Shown here: piece by piece, positions 36,485-43,729 of the stretch
Layout of the letters: the number at the start of each line of letters is the position of its first letter
Position numbering within the stretch: position 1 is the stretch's first letter
Source: Roseburia sp.
GTDB taxonomy: Bacteria; Bacillota; Clostridia; Lachnospirales; Lachnospiraceae
DNA: 58,988 nucleotides
Reading direction: 5' to 3'
NCBI GenBank assembly: GCA_017549185.1
Contig: JAFYVJ010000049.1
Coordinates: 1 to 58,988, forward strand
Notes under the pieces: generated by a model
The model's input: the letters and a program-made list of their open reading frames with translations, nothing else
What the model was told of the DNA's origin: nothing
The model's database searches: none
Made by a program: the position numbers and the translations under genes

Positions 36485-36938
36485 GAAGAATAAACAAATT
36501 AAACAAAAAGAGATTCCAAAAGGAAAGTGTATTGCTCAAGGTGGAAATCCTGAGCAATACTATATAGAAAATCCAGCATGGAGTTTTGCAAGTGCTGATC
36601 CGGATAAGTGGTCTTTTACACAGGAGCATATTGGAGAATTGGTTTGGACGGAAATTTTTCCAAGATTAAGAGCACTAGAAAGTCAGACATGGGGAGAAAT
36701 TCTTGTTAAAGATAAGAAACAAAATCACTCAATAAATGTTGAAGATTTAAATAAGATAGCACAGGATAGATTAGCAACTAAATATATAGAAGCTGAATCA
36801 TTAATTTCGTTACGTATAACGGGGAATCATAGACTTTATGGTTATATGACAGGAAGGGTTTTTAATATACTATGGTATGATGATGATCATGGGGATAATA
36901 AAACATGTGTCTGTAGATCCTATCTGAAACATACATAA
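36471..36938 (+). CDS. Probable toxin partner of the Panacea antitoxin
   Basis: 155 residues, overlapping the Panacea gene by 14 bases. The basic N-terminus (GSKKNKQIKQKEIPKGK) leads into WTEIFPRLRALESQTWGEI and a C-terminal beta-rich segment SLRITGNHRLYGYMTGRVFNILWYDDDHGDN, which recalls small RelE/HigB-like or other RNA-targeting toxins, but I cannot name a family with certainty. The toxin role rests mainly on the pairing. The segment ends with TCVCRSYLKHT. Confidence 0.6.
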   Translation: MAGSKKNKQIKQKEIPKGKCIAQGGNPEQYYIENPAWSFASADPDKWSFTQEHIGELVWTEIFPRLRALESQTWGEILVKDKKQNHSINVEDLNKIAQDRLATKYIEAESLISLRITGNHRLYGYMTGRVFNILWYDDDHGDNKTCVCRSYLKHT

Positions 36939-37107
36939 AGAAATTTAATAAGGGTATATATCATTGGAGATGTCAAAGTATGTATTTTGTAACAACAGCA
37001 AATGATTTCTCTAAGCCTGCATAGGATGTGGCAAGAAAGGTAGTGGAGAAAAAATATATTAGATAGTTATGGTATTGATTGTATTGGTTTGGAGTAGCAA
37101 AGGATGC
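36939..37107. other. Gene-free stretch after the toxin gene
   Basis: No supported gene. A short frame begins at 36979 (MYFVTTANDFSKPA) and stops after 14 codons; this could be a gene remnant but is too short to call. Confidence 0.35.
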
Positions 37108-37250
37108 TTTTGTTTTGTTCTTGTTTCGATAGAGGCATATGTTCTGAACAGGTATGTGGCATAGCGGTAACTGTTCCGAGCCTATATATTAGGAGGTCTT
37201 TGCTCCGCACAAGTGATCAGACTGCAAAGTTGGCGAAGATGAACGAATAG
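37108..37250 (+). repeat. Cassette right end plus prfA-tail repeat, copy 2
   Basis: The last 36 bases (37215-37250) code for [11 protein letters not shown]-stop. The 107 bases before them match 40776-40881 in register (for example GGTAACTGTTC, GAGCCTATATATT, GGAGGTCTTTG). Inside each block a unit of about 38 bases is repeated (a TTC...GAGG...GTTCTG pattern). This looks like a mobile-element end that carries the attachment site with it. Confidence 0.75.
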
Positions 37251-37267
37251 CACGAACGTGATAGATG

Positions 37268-37311
37268 TAAAAAGAGAGGATGCAAGTTTACTTGTAATCC
37301 TCTCTTTTTTG
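37268..37311 (+). terminator. Terminator after prfA-tail copy 2
   Basis: AGAGAGGAT (37273-37281) pairs with ATCCTCTCT (37297-37305), flanked by an A-run and followed by TTTTT. It lies 18 bases after the copy 2 stop codon, as if it had ended a complete prfA gene elsewhere. Confidence 0.82.
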
Positions 37312-37649
37312 CAGATGGCATGTGAGTCAAACGAACACCGAGGAAATGCGGAGCATTTTCGAGGTGATGTTCGTGCTATGAGTGGAATGAGAACTAGGTT
37401 AGTACGATTTATAGGTGGAGTTAAAAGGTAAGATGGGGTAAGGCTATAAAGGTATTACAAAATTGTTGTGGAAATATTAGGAGTATTTTATAATGAATTA
37501 TATGAATCTCGTAAGTTAAATAATGTTGATGATAAAATGATAATGCACATTGTGTTGAGTAAATGCTTAACTTGGAATATAGAGTAGGGTATTTTTGTGG
37601 ATGATAAACTAGCTTATAGTATTATGAAAAAGAAAGTGAGGCTGATATT
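37312..37649. other. Gene-free stretch with hairpins before the nuclease gene
   Basis: A hairpin at 37332-37375 is formed by CGAACA/TGTTCG and AAATGC/GCATTT. ATAGCACGAAC (37247-37257) and GTTCGTGCTAT (37369-37379) are an 11-bp inverted repeat enclosing the terminator and this hairpin. No gene is supported. The last part is AT-rich and holds the GTGAGG ribosome site of the next gene. Confidence 0.45.
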
Positions 37650-39131
37650 TTGGATATTGAAAATGCAAAACAATTGTCATATGAAAATATGAGGAAAATA
37701 TATAAGGCTCATCTGCGAGGTCAAGGCTTGGGAACAAATACTGTGAATACAGTAGGTGGAGATACTTTTTATCTTTGGAATAATGTTGGACACGATGAAT
37801 TTTGGCGTGTGGTAACTTCGGATGATTTTGATACTGTGGCACGAGAAGCACTTTTCAAAGCTTTATCTGAAAATTCAAGTGGAAATGTTGCATCCTTAGT
37901 TAATGGTTATGTATCAACACTTAGACGCTTTAGGAATTATGTGTATTCGGATGAATCGTATTTAGTGGAAGAACCGGATGGCACGAAAGCATTGAAAGAT
38001 TTCTTGTTGGACATCGAGTGTTTGGATCCATTAGCAGAATGGACAAGCAAGTTTAATCTGTTTGATATCCTTAAAATTACAAAGACGGAAATACGACACA
38101 GCAATATGCTTTCTTGGCTTTTAAATCCGAATGAAAATCATGGATTGAATGATAGTATTATACGAGGGTTTATCCAATATGTAGCGACTACTTTTCCAGA
38201 GGATATGGATGTGTTTGATACGCTATTAATGGATTGTCACGATTTTATCTTACAGCGCGAATGGCATAATATTGATATTCTAGCAGTATCATCAAATGAA
38301 AAATTCGTTCTTTGTATCGAAAATAAAATATATTCCAGAGAGCACGATAATCAGTTGGATAGATATAGAAAAATCATAGAAGATACATACTCGGATTACG
38401 AGAAGATGTATATATTTTTATCGCCGGAGGGAATTGAAGCAAGTGACCCGGATTATTGGTGTTCTATGTCATATCAAGACGTGCTTACTATCATTGATAA
38501 TGCAAGAAAGAAAGTGAAACTTTTACCGGATGTGGAATTATTGATTAACAATTATGTTGAAGCGATTAGGAGGGATATCGTGGGAGATGAGAGATTAGTA
38601 CAGATTTGTACTGAAATATATGCAAAACATAAAAAGGCATTAGATTTAATTTTTGAAAATCGACCAGATAGAGCGTTGGAGGTTGCTAATATACTTAAAG
38701 CATGGGCAATTGAAAGAACGGAAACCGGTGAAATTGAAGTTGTCTTGGATAAGTGTAGCAAGACTTATATAAGTTTTAAAACAAAGACAATGTCGGATAT
38801 TCTTCCGGATTCGGAAGAAGAAAATAGTGGTTGGAACACAAAGAATCATTATTTTTATGTGATTAGGAACAATGAGGGTATGGGTTTTTTATTATCCCTT
38901 ACGCTTAGTTCTAAAAATTTAACAGATGAGCAAAGAAGTATCTGTGATAAAATAAATGAATATTTTCCGTCAAAGCAGCAAAAAGCAAACTGGCAATGGA
39001 GAACTCCATTTGCAACAAAGCAGGTGAAATTAGAGGAAGAACTGTCTGAAGAAAAGATTTTTGAACAATTGGATAAAAAACTTGAGGAACTTAAAGCTTT
39101 TGAAGAAAAATTATGTAAAGTAATGATGTAG
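37650..39131 (+). CDS. PD-(D/E)XK nuclease-like protein, putative defence gene
   Basis: 493 residues. An N-terminal domain of about 120 residues (LSYENMRKIYKAHLRGQGLG onward) has no match I can name. It is followed by a PD-(D/E)XK nuclease core of the PDDEXK_4 kind: HSNMLSWLLNPNENHG, REWHNIDIL with D209, then CIENKI with E224 and K226, and the QLDRYRK motif. The C-terminal 150 residues form a further domain ending in a Lys/Glu coiled coil. Start is TTG with GTGAGG 7 bases upstream; ATG 37689 is an alternative. Lying in a mobile cassette beside an unknown gene and a toxin locus, it is a good defence candidate. Confidence 0.72.
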   Translation: MDIENAKQLSYENMRKIYKAHLRGQGLGTNTVNTVGGDTFYLWNNVGHDEFWRVVTSDDFDTVAREALFKALSENSSGNVASLVNGYVSTLRRFRNYVYSDESYLVEEPDGTKALKDFLLDIECLDPLAEWTSKFNLFDILKITKTEIRHSNMLSWLLNPNENHGLNDSIIRGFIQYVATTFPEDMDVFDTLLMDCHDFILQREWHNIDILAVSSNEKFVLCIENKIYSREHDNQLDRYRKIIEDTYSDYEKMYIFLSPEGIEASDPDYWCSMSYQDVLTIIDNARKKVKLLPDVELLINNYVEAIRRDIVGDERLVQICTEIYAKHKKALDLIFENRPDRALEVANILKAWAIERTETGEIEVVLDKCSKTYISFKTKTMSDILPDSEEENSGWNTKNHYFYVIRNNEGMGFLLSLTLSSKNLTDEQRSICDKINEYFPSKQQKANWQWRTPFATKQVKLEEELSEEKIFEQLDKKLEELKAFEEKLCKVMM

Positions 39132-39182
39132 AAATTTATGAAAGAATGAATTTTACAGATTAAATGAGAGAAGAGGTTATTA

Positions 39183-40334
39183 ATGAATACAAATAATATG
39201 GATCAAGTAATTGCAAAATATATCGATAATTTTGCTATGATTAATGATGACGAACATTATGAGTATTATAAATGGCAAATATGTTATGATTTTCCTCGAT
39301 TAATGGACTTCGCATTAAATTCACCAGACGAATCATTTCCTAAAGCGTTATATGAAGTCAAGAAAAGAACTGAAAATATTATTGATAGTTTTACTCAGCC
39401 ATTTTATGGATTGGTGAGGCTTGCAGAAGAAGAACCAGCAACAGTACGACAGATGTTTTTAGATTTATATGAACCAGATAATGGGGATTTACAAATACAG
39501 ATGAAAAGAATCGAAAACTTTATTAATAAGAGTAATGAGTTGTTGGAAAAATACCATCCAGATAGTTTCTTGTATAAGCAAAATGCTCACGCGGTTTCAT
39601 CCTATTTGTTTTTATACGATCCAGAACATCATTATTTATATAAGGCAACCGAATGTAACACAATGGCTAATTGTATTGAGTTTTATGATTCATGGGGAAC
39701 AGGGGATAATATTAAACTAGATGTATTTTATCGTATGTGTGATGAAATGATAGAGTATATTCAAAAATGTCCAGCACTATTGAAAACAAATGCAAGTAGA
39801 TATGATGGTTCGTTATCTTTGAGTCAAAAAGGAGAACTTCACCCTGATGTGAATAAACATATTTTATTATTTGATATGATTTACTGTTCAAGAGTTTATA
39901 GTTTGTTTGATGCAATTTCTTTTAATAAGCCGAATAATAAAGAGAAAAAATTGTTGTTAGAATATAAAAATAAAGCAAAACAATTAAAGGAAGAATATGA
40001 TATTGCAACTGAAAGAAATCGTATTCTTAGTGAAGCTATTGATTTTTTTTCATGTGCAGTTGAAGTCGGAGATTGTGTAAAACATAAGAAATATGGCGAA
40101 GGTATTATCAAGGCAATTAATGGAAAGTATATACATATTAAATTTTCAAATACAGGAGAAGAGAAGCAGTTTGGTTTACCAATTTCGATTGCGAATGGAA
40201 TAGTAGAATATGACATTCCTAATTTTAAGGAAAGTGTCTCAAGATATAAAGAGGTTTTGATAAAGGCAGAGAGTATTTCAAGGATGATGGATTATGCGGC
40301 GAAAGCTTTACAGCAATATCAAGAATATTTATAA
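39183..40334 (+). CDS. Unknown protein with C-terminal Tudor-like (UvrD/PcrA-tail type) domain
   Basis: 383 residues. The first 280 are helical and unlike families I know. Residues about 294-345 read VGDCVKHKKYGEGII, then IKFSNTGEEKQFGLP, the pattern of the small SH3/Tudor-like domain found at the C-terminus of PcrA/UvrD helicases and in some restriction-linked proteins; it suggests binding to nucleic acid or polymerase. RBS GAGAAGAGG is 8 bases upstream, and the gap to the nuclease gene is 51 bases, so the two probably form an operon. Function unknown. Confidence 0.65.
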   Translation: MNTNNMDQVIAKYIDNFAMINDDEHYEYYKWQICYDFPRLMDFALNSPDESFPKALYEVKKRTENIIDSFTQPFYGLVRLAEEEPATVRQMFLDLYEPDNGDLQIQMKRIENFINKSNELLEKYHPDSFLYKQNAHAVSSYLFLYDPEHHYLYKATECNTMANCIEFYDSWGTGDNIKLDVFYRMCDEMIEYIQKCPALLKTNASRYDGSLSLSQKGELHPDVNKHILLFDMIYCSRVYSLFDAISFNKPNNKEKKLLLEYKNKAKQLKEEYDIATERNRILSEAIDFFSCAVEVGDCVKHKKYGEGIIKAINGKYIHIKFSNTGEEKQFGLPISIANGIVEYDIPNFKESVSRYKEVLIKAESISRMMDYAAKALQQYQEYL

Positions 40335-40360
40335 AGATATGAAGAATAGAAAATTTTCAG

Positions 40361-40388
40361 TTGTAAATCAAAAATAATTTGCTATAAT
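40361..40388 (+). promoter_or_regulatory. Promoter for the small antisense RNA
   Basis: TTGTAA (40361-40366), 16-base spacer, TATAAT (40383-40388). It faces the toxin gene and would start an RNA near 40395. Confidence 0.65.
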
Positions 40389-40394
40389 ATAATT

Positions 40395-40477
40395 AGAAAA
40401 GACAATCGCCACAGAGTGGTTGACCTAGTGGAAAAAAGAAAACCCTTCCCTGACAGGCCAAAGTACAGGGAAGGGTT
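40395..40477 (+). ncRNA. Predicted antitoxin RNA of a type I toxin-antitoxin locus
   Basis: Predicted RNA of about 80 bases from the promoter at 40361-40388 to the shared hairpin at 40441-40477. It converges on the toxin mRNA and overlaps its 3' end, as in Fst-type and holin-like toxin loci, so pairing through the terminator stem-loops is likely. Its 5' part (40403-40425) is nearly the same sequence as the 5' part of the toxin mRNA (minus strand of 40601-40627), an inverted duplication on the DNA. Confidence 0.55.
40441..40477. terminator. Shared bidirectional terminator of the type I locus
   Basis: AACCCTTCCCTG (40441-40452) pairs perfectly with CAGGGAAGGGTT (40466-40477), loop of 13. On the minus strand the stem is followed by TTTTCTTTTTTCC, a strong terminator for the toxin mRNA; the plus-strand U-run is weaker. 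Confidence 0.85.
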
Positions 40478-40483
40478 GTTACG

Positions 40484-40570
40484 TTAGTGACAAATCAAAT
40501 AAATGAATGTCAGTAGTGCTAAGAGGAACATACCGAAAGACATTAAGTCTTTAAAGTCAAAATTCTTCAT
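40484..40570 (-). CDS. Small hydrophobic holin-like toxin, type I system (28 residues)
   Basis: MKNFDFKDLMSFGMFLLALL is followed by TFIYLICH: one membrane helix with the FGxFLLALLTFI pattern of the putative holin-like toxin (Hol-Tox/TxpA-like) family. The start has GGAGGTGATG directly upstream, stronger than most genes in the window; the longer upstream frame is leader. It has its own promoter and terminator. Over-production would depolarise the membrane if it acts like its relatives. It lies at the right end of the second prfA-tail cassette and would penalise loss of the cassette. Confidence 0.78.
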   Translation of the reverse strand: MKNFDFKDLMSFGMFLLALLTFIYLICH

Positions 40571-40651
40571 AAGCATCACCTCCATTCTATGTAGAATGAA
40601 GGCCAACCACCCTGTATCACGATTGCCAGTAGTAAAAATACTACTAAAAAT

Positions 40652-40680
40652 ATTATACCACGATGCAATACAGAACACAA
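40652..40680 (-). promoter_or_regulatory. Promoter of the holin-like toxin mRNA
   Basis: On the minus strand: TTGTGT (40675-40680), 17-base spacer, TATAAT (40652-40657). The leader of about 75 bases starts with a hairpin (AGTAGT/ACTACT at 40629-40646) and then the segment shared with the antitoxin RNA, which may hide or expose the strong ribosome site. Confidence 0.7.
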
Positions 40681-40775
40681 GTTCTAGGTATAATATTTGA
40701 AATATATTTGTATAGTATAATTAAGAGAAGATATACTTTACAAAATCGGTGTTAGGGTGGTGTAATATAAGAGTC

Positions 40776-40917
40776 ATTTGCTCCGAGCTTGTTTCTTGGA
40801 GGCACTTGTTCTGTACCTATTTATGGTATAGAGGTAACTGTTCTGAGCCTATATATTTGGAGGTCTTTGTTCTGCACAAGTGACCAGACATCTAAGTTGG
40901 CGAAGATGAACGAATAG
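40776..40917 (+). repeat. Cassette right end plus prfA-tail repeat, copy 3
   Basis: Positions 40882-40917 code for DQTSKLAKMNE-stop (one Ala to Ser change from prfA). The preceding 106 bases match the block at 37108-37214. Both copies continue identically for about 12 more bases after the stop (CACGAACGTGA) before diverging. Confidence 0.75.
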
Positions 40918-40936
40918 CACGAACGTGAAATATAAC

Positions 40937-40976
40937 AAAGAGCACATGGACTGTTTGCAGGGCCATGTGCTCTTTT
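40937..40976 (+). terminator. Terminator after prfA-tail copy 3
   Basis: AAAGAGCACATGG (40937-40949) pairs perfectly with CCATGTGCTCTTT (40963-40975). It lies 19 bases after the copy 3 stop and is directly fused to the nitroreductase remnant. Confidence 0.85.
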
Positions 40977-41311
40977 GTAAAATTGGTGGTTGGAGTGAAG
41001 GATTTGACCCTTTTTATGGAGCACCAGTTATTTTAATTGTATTAGCTGATAAAGCAGTTCCTACATATCGGTACGATGGTTCGCTAGTACTTGGTAATCT
41101 TATGAATGCGGCAGAAAGTCTTGGGGTTTCCAGTGTCTGGATTCATAGAGCCAAGGAAGAATTTGAGGTTGAATTTGGGAAGAAGATTTTGGCGGGGCTT
41201 GGAATTGAGGGAGATTATGAAGGCATTGGACACTGTGCTCTTGGATATGCAGAAGAACCAGCGAAAATACCGGTAGCAAGAAAAGAAAACTATGTTTATT
41301 ACATAAGATAG
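40977..41311 (+). pseudogene. Nitroreductase, 5'-truncated remnant
   Basis: Codes for the C-terminal two thirds of an FMN-dependent nitroreductase: FDPFYGAPVILIVLADK, YDGSLVLGNLMNAAESLGVSSVWI, FGKKILAGLGIEGDYEGIGHCALGY. The N-terminal 60-70 residues with the SxR FMN-binding motif are absent; instead the reading frame runs back into a terminator hairpin and the prfA-tail repeat. An in-frame ATG at 40925 exists, but it lies inside the hairpin region and gives no normal N-terminus. The truncation probably arose when the island was inserted or deleted. Confidence 0.78.
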
Positions 41312-41356
41312 AATAAAAGAAAACAGTGGATGTTGTGAAAATAGGAGAGAATCAAG

Positions 41357-42535
41357 ATGCAGTATCGTGAAGATAAATACGGTAATAAGATATCTGTGCT
41401 AGGTTACGGATGTATGCGTTTTTCGCAAAAAGGTGGAAAAATTGACTTGAAGAAAACAGAACAAGAAATTATGGCTGCCTATGAAGAAGGGGTAAATTAT
41501 TATGATACTGCCTATATATATCCGGGTAGTGAGGCTACGCTCGGAGCCATATTAGAAAAGAACCATATCCGTGACAAAGTATATATTGCCACGAAGCTAC
41601 CACACTATATCATTAAATCAAGAGATGATGCAGAAAAATATTTTCAAGAAGAATTAAAACGTCTTAGAACTAGTTATGTAGATTATTATTTGATGCATAT
41701 GCTGACAGATATAAAGACATGGAAACGTCTAAAAGAGCTTGGAATTGATAAGTGGTTGAAAGAAAAGCAAGAAAGTGGAGCAATTCGACAGGTTGGATTT
41801 TCATATCATGGAAATACAGATATGTTTTGTCAGTTAATAGATGCAAATGATTGGGATTTTTGCCAGATACAATATAATTATTTAGATGAACATTCGCAGG
41901 CAGGAAGGACTGGGCTTCAATATGCAGCATCTAAAGGGATTCCAGTTGTGATTATGGAACCTTTGAGGGGAGGCAGATTGGTAAATAATTTGCCAGAAAA
42001 AGCAAAAAAACTATTTGCAAACTACCCTATCAAGAGAACTCCGGCAGAGTGGGCATTTCGCTGGCTTTGGAATCAGCCGGAAGTTACCTGCGTTCTTTCT
42101 GGCATGAATTCACTTGAGATGGTGCGAGAAAATGTGAAGAATGCAGCTACCTCACAGATTGGAGAGTTTACAGAGAAAGAAGAAAAATTATTAAAGAATG
42201 TTGTGCAGGCACTGAATGAGCAAATGAAGGTGGGATGTACGGGATGTAGTTATTGTATGCCATGCCCTAAAAATGTAGACATTCCTGGTACATTTGCAGC
42301 ATATAATAAACGTTATGTAGACGGGAAATCGAGTGCGTTATTCGAATATATGCTGTGTACGATTGTTCGTAAAGATGCAACTTCTGCATCAAATTGCGTA
42401 GGATGTGGAAAATGCGAACAACACTGTCCGCAGAATATTGCGATACGCAAAGAATTGGAAAATGCAAGAAAAGAACTGGAAGGACCTGTCTATAAACTGG
42501 CACAGAAGGTTGTACCAATGTTTATGAAATTGTAG
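41357..42535 (+). CDS. Aldo/keto reductase with C-terminal 4Fe-4S domain
   Basis: Residues 1-280 form an aldo/keto reductase barrel: VLGYGCMRFS, NYYDTAYIYPGSE with the catalytic Asp and Tyr, YIATKLP with the Lys, YYLMHML with the His, GFSYHG and the NADPH-end VLSGMNS. Residues about 295-365 carry two ferredoxin-like clusters, CTGCSYCMPCP and CVGCGKCEQHCP. The fusion is common in anaerobes and suggests transfer of electrons between ferredoxin and a carbonyl or other substrate; the substrate is unknown. Own terminator at 42585. Confidence 0.88.
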   Translation: MQYREDKYGNKISVLGYGCMRFSQKGGKIDLKKTEQEIMAAYEEGVNYYDTAYIYPGSEATLGAILEKNHIRDKVYIATKLPHYIIKSRDDAEKYFQEELKRLRTSYVDYYLMHMLTDIKTWKRLKELGIDKWLKEKQESGAIRQVGFSYHGNTDMFCQLIDANDWDFCQIQYNYLDEHSQAGRTGLQYAASKGIPVVIMEPLRGGRLVNNLPEKAKKLFANYPIKRTPAEWAFRWLWNQPEVTCVLSGMNSLEMVRENVKNAATSQIGEFTEKEEKLLKNVVQALNEQMKVGCTGCSYCMPCPKNVDIPGTFAAYNKRYVDGKSSALFEYMLCTIVRKDATSASNCVGCGKCEQHCPQNIAIRKELENARKELEGPVYKLAQKVVPMFMKL

Positions 42536-42584
42536 AAAAGAGGAAAAGCGAAAAGTAGAGATGTAAATCTATATAATTATACAA

Positions 42585-42611
42585 AAAACGACAAGAGATT
42601 GTCGTTTTTTT
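42585..42611 (+). terminator. Terminator after the aldo/keto reductase
   Basis: AAAACGACAA, 4-base loop GAGA, TTGTCGTTTT, then TTT. It separates this gene from the succinate cluster. Confidence 0.88.
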
Positions 42612-42739
42612 GAACAAATTTAACAATATCTTTTTGGGGTAAAATATGATATGATATCATAGATTAGAGAAGTATGTTCTCTTTTTTTAATTCTAGTTTG
42701 TTAAAAAATAAACAATCTAAAAATGAAAGGAGCAAACAA

Positions 42740-43687
42740 ATGGCTAGAAAAATTACTATTATTGGAGCTGGTAGTGTAGGAGCAACAATTGCATATAACC
42801 TCTCTCAGGATGATGTAGCATCCGAAATCGTATTAATTGATGTAAATAAGGATAAGGCTGAAGGTGAAGTATTAGATATCATCCAGGGTACATGTTTTAG
42901 AGATCCTATCTCAGTTACATCTGGTGGTTATGAAGAGGCAAAAGATTCAGATATCGTAATTATCACATCTGGTGTTGCACGTAAACCAGGTCAGTCTAGA
43001 CTTGAACTTACACAGACAAATGTTAATATCATCAAAGATATTGCACCACAGATCGTAGCAGTAGCACCAAATGCAAAATATATTATCGTAAGTAACCCAG
43101 TAGATATCATTACATATGTATTTACAAAAATATCTGGTCTTCCAGAAAATCAGATTATTGGTTCTGGTACAATGCTTGATACAGCAAGACTTCGTTGCGG
43201 TATCGCAGAACACTTTAATATCGCACAGAAAAACGTACATGCTTACGTATTTGGTGAACATGGCGATACATCCTTTGTTCCATGGAGCAAAACATGTATT
43301 TCAGCTGTTCCAATCGCTGAATATGCAGATACTATGAAAAAAAGTGGCGTAGATATGGAACCAATCGATAAAGAAGAAATGATTACATATGTACGTAAAT
43401 CAGGTGGAAAGATTATTGCAAACAAAGGTGCTACATTCTATGCAGTAGCAACATCAGTTTGTAAACTCTGTAAGATCTTAACATCTTCTACAGATTCTAT
43501 CAGTACTGTATCTACTATGATGCATGGTGAATATGGTATCGAAGATGTATGTTTAAGTGTTTTATCACTTGTTGGACCAAATGGTTGTCAGGGTAAGGTT
43601 GAAGTTAAGTTGACAGATGAAGAAGTAGAATTGCTTCATAAGAGTGCAAATACTTTAAAAGAAGTAATTGCTCAGATCGAAATTTAA
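42740..43687 (+). CDS. LDH/MDH-family dehydrogenase, probably malate dehydrogenase
   Basis: 315 residues from ATG 42740 (AAAGGAG about 8 bases upstream). NAD-binding GAGSVGATIAY with Asp34 (IDVNK), catalytic His in GEHGDTSF and substrate Arg in ARKPGQSR. At the position that separates LDH (Gln102) from MDH (Arg102), this protein has Arg81 (SGVARKPG), and at LDH position 246 (Thr) it has Cys. Both argue against a normal L-lactate dehydrogenase. Its place at the head of a fumarase and fumarate reductase cluster supports oxaloacetate to malate conversion with NADH. Automatic annotation would probably say L-lactate dehydrogenase. Confidence 0.75.
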   Translation: MARKITIIGAGSVGATIAYNLSQDDVASEIVLIDVNKDKAEGEVLDIIQGTCFRDPISVTSGGYEEAKDSDIVIITSGVARKPGQSRLELTQTNVNIIKDIAPQIVAVAPNAKYIIVSNPVDIITYVFTKISGLPENQIIGSGTMLDTARLRCGIAEHFNIAQKNVHAYVFGEHGDTSFVPWSKTCISAVPIAEYADTMKKSGVDMEPIDKEEMITYVRKSGGKIIANKGATFYAVATSVCKLCKILTSSTDSISTVSTMMHGEYGIEDVCLSVLSLVGPNGCQGKVEVKLTDEEVELLHKSANTLKEVIAQIEI

Positions 43688-43729
43688 TATTCCAATAAAC
43701 CTAATATTTAGAAGGAGAATGGTTGAGTT

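Noticed and set aside
40403-40627. Antisense pairing of the two type I RNAs through 5' repeats, as in Fst loci
   Set aside because: The repeats are inverted on the DNA, so the two RNAs carry the same sequence there and not complementary ones. Pairing is expected at the shared terminator instead.
40925-41311. A complete nitroreductase gene starting at ATG 40925
   Set aside because: The start lies between a prfA-tail repeat and a terminator hairpin, and the N-terminal FMN-binding part of the family is missing; the homologous part begins only near 40977.
42740-43687. Plain L-lactate dehydrogenase
   Set aside because: Arg at the specificity position, Cys at the Thr246 position and the gene context favour malate dehydrogenase. 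Kept as an alternative.
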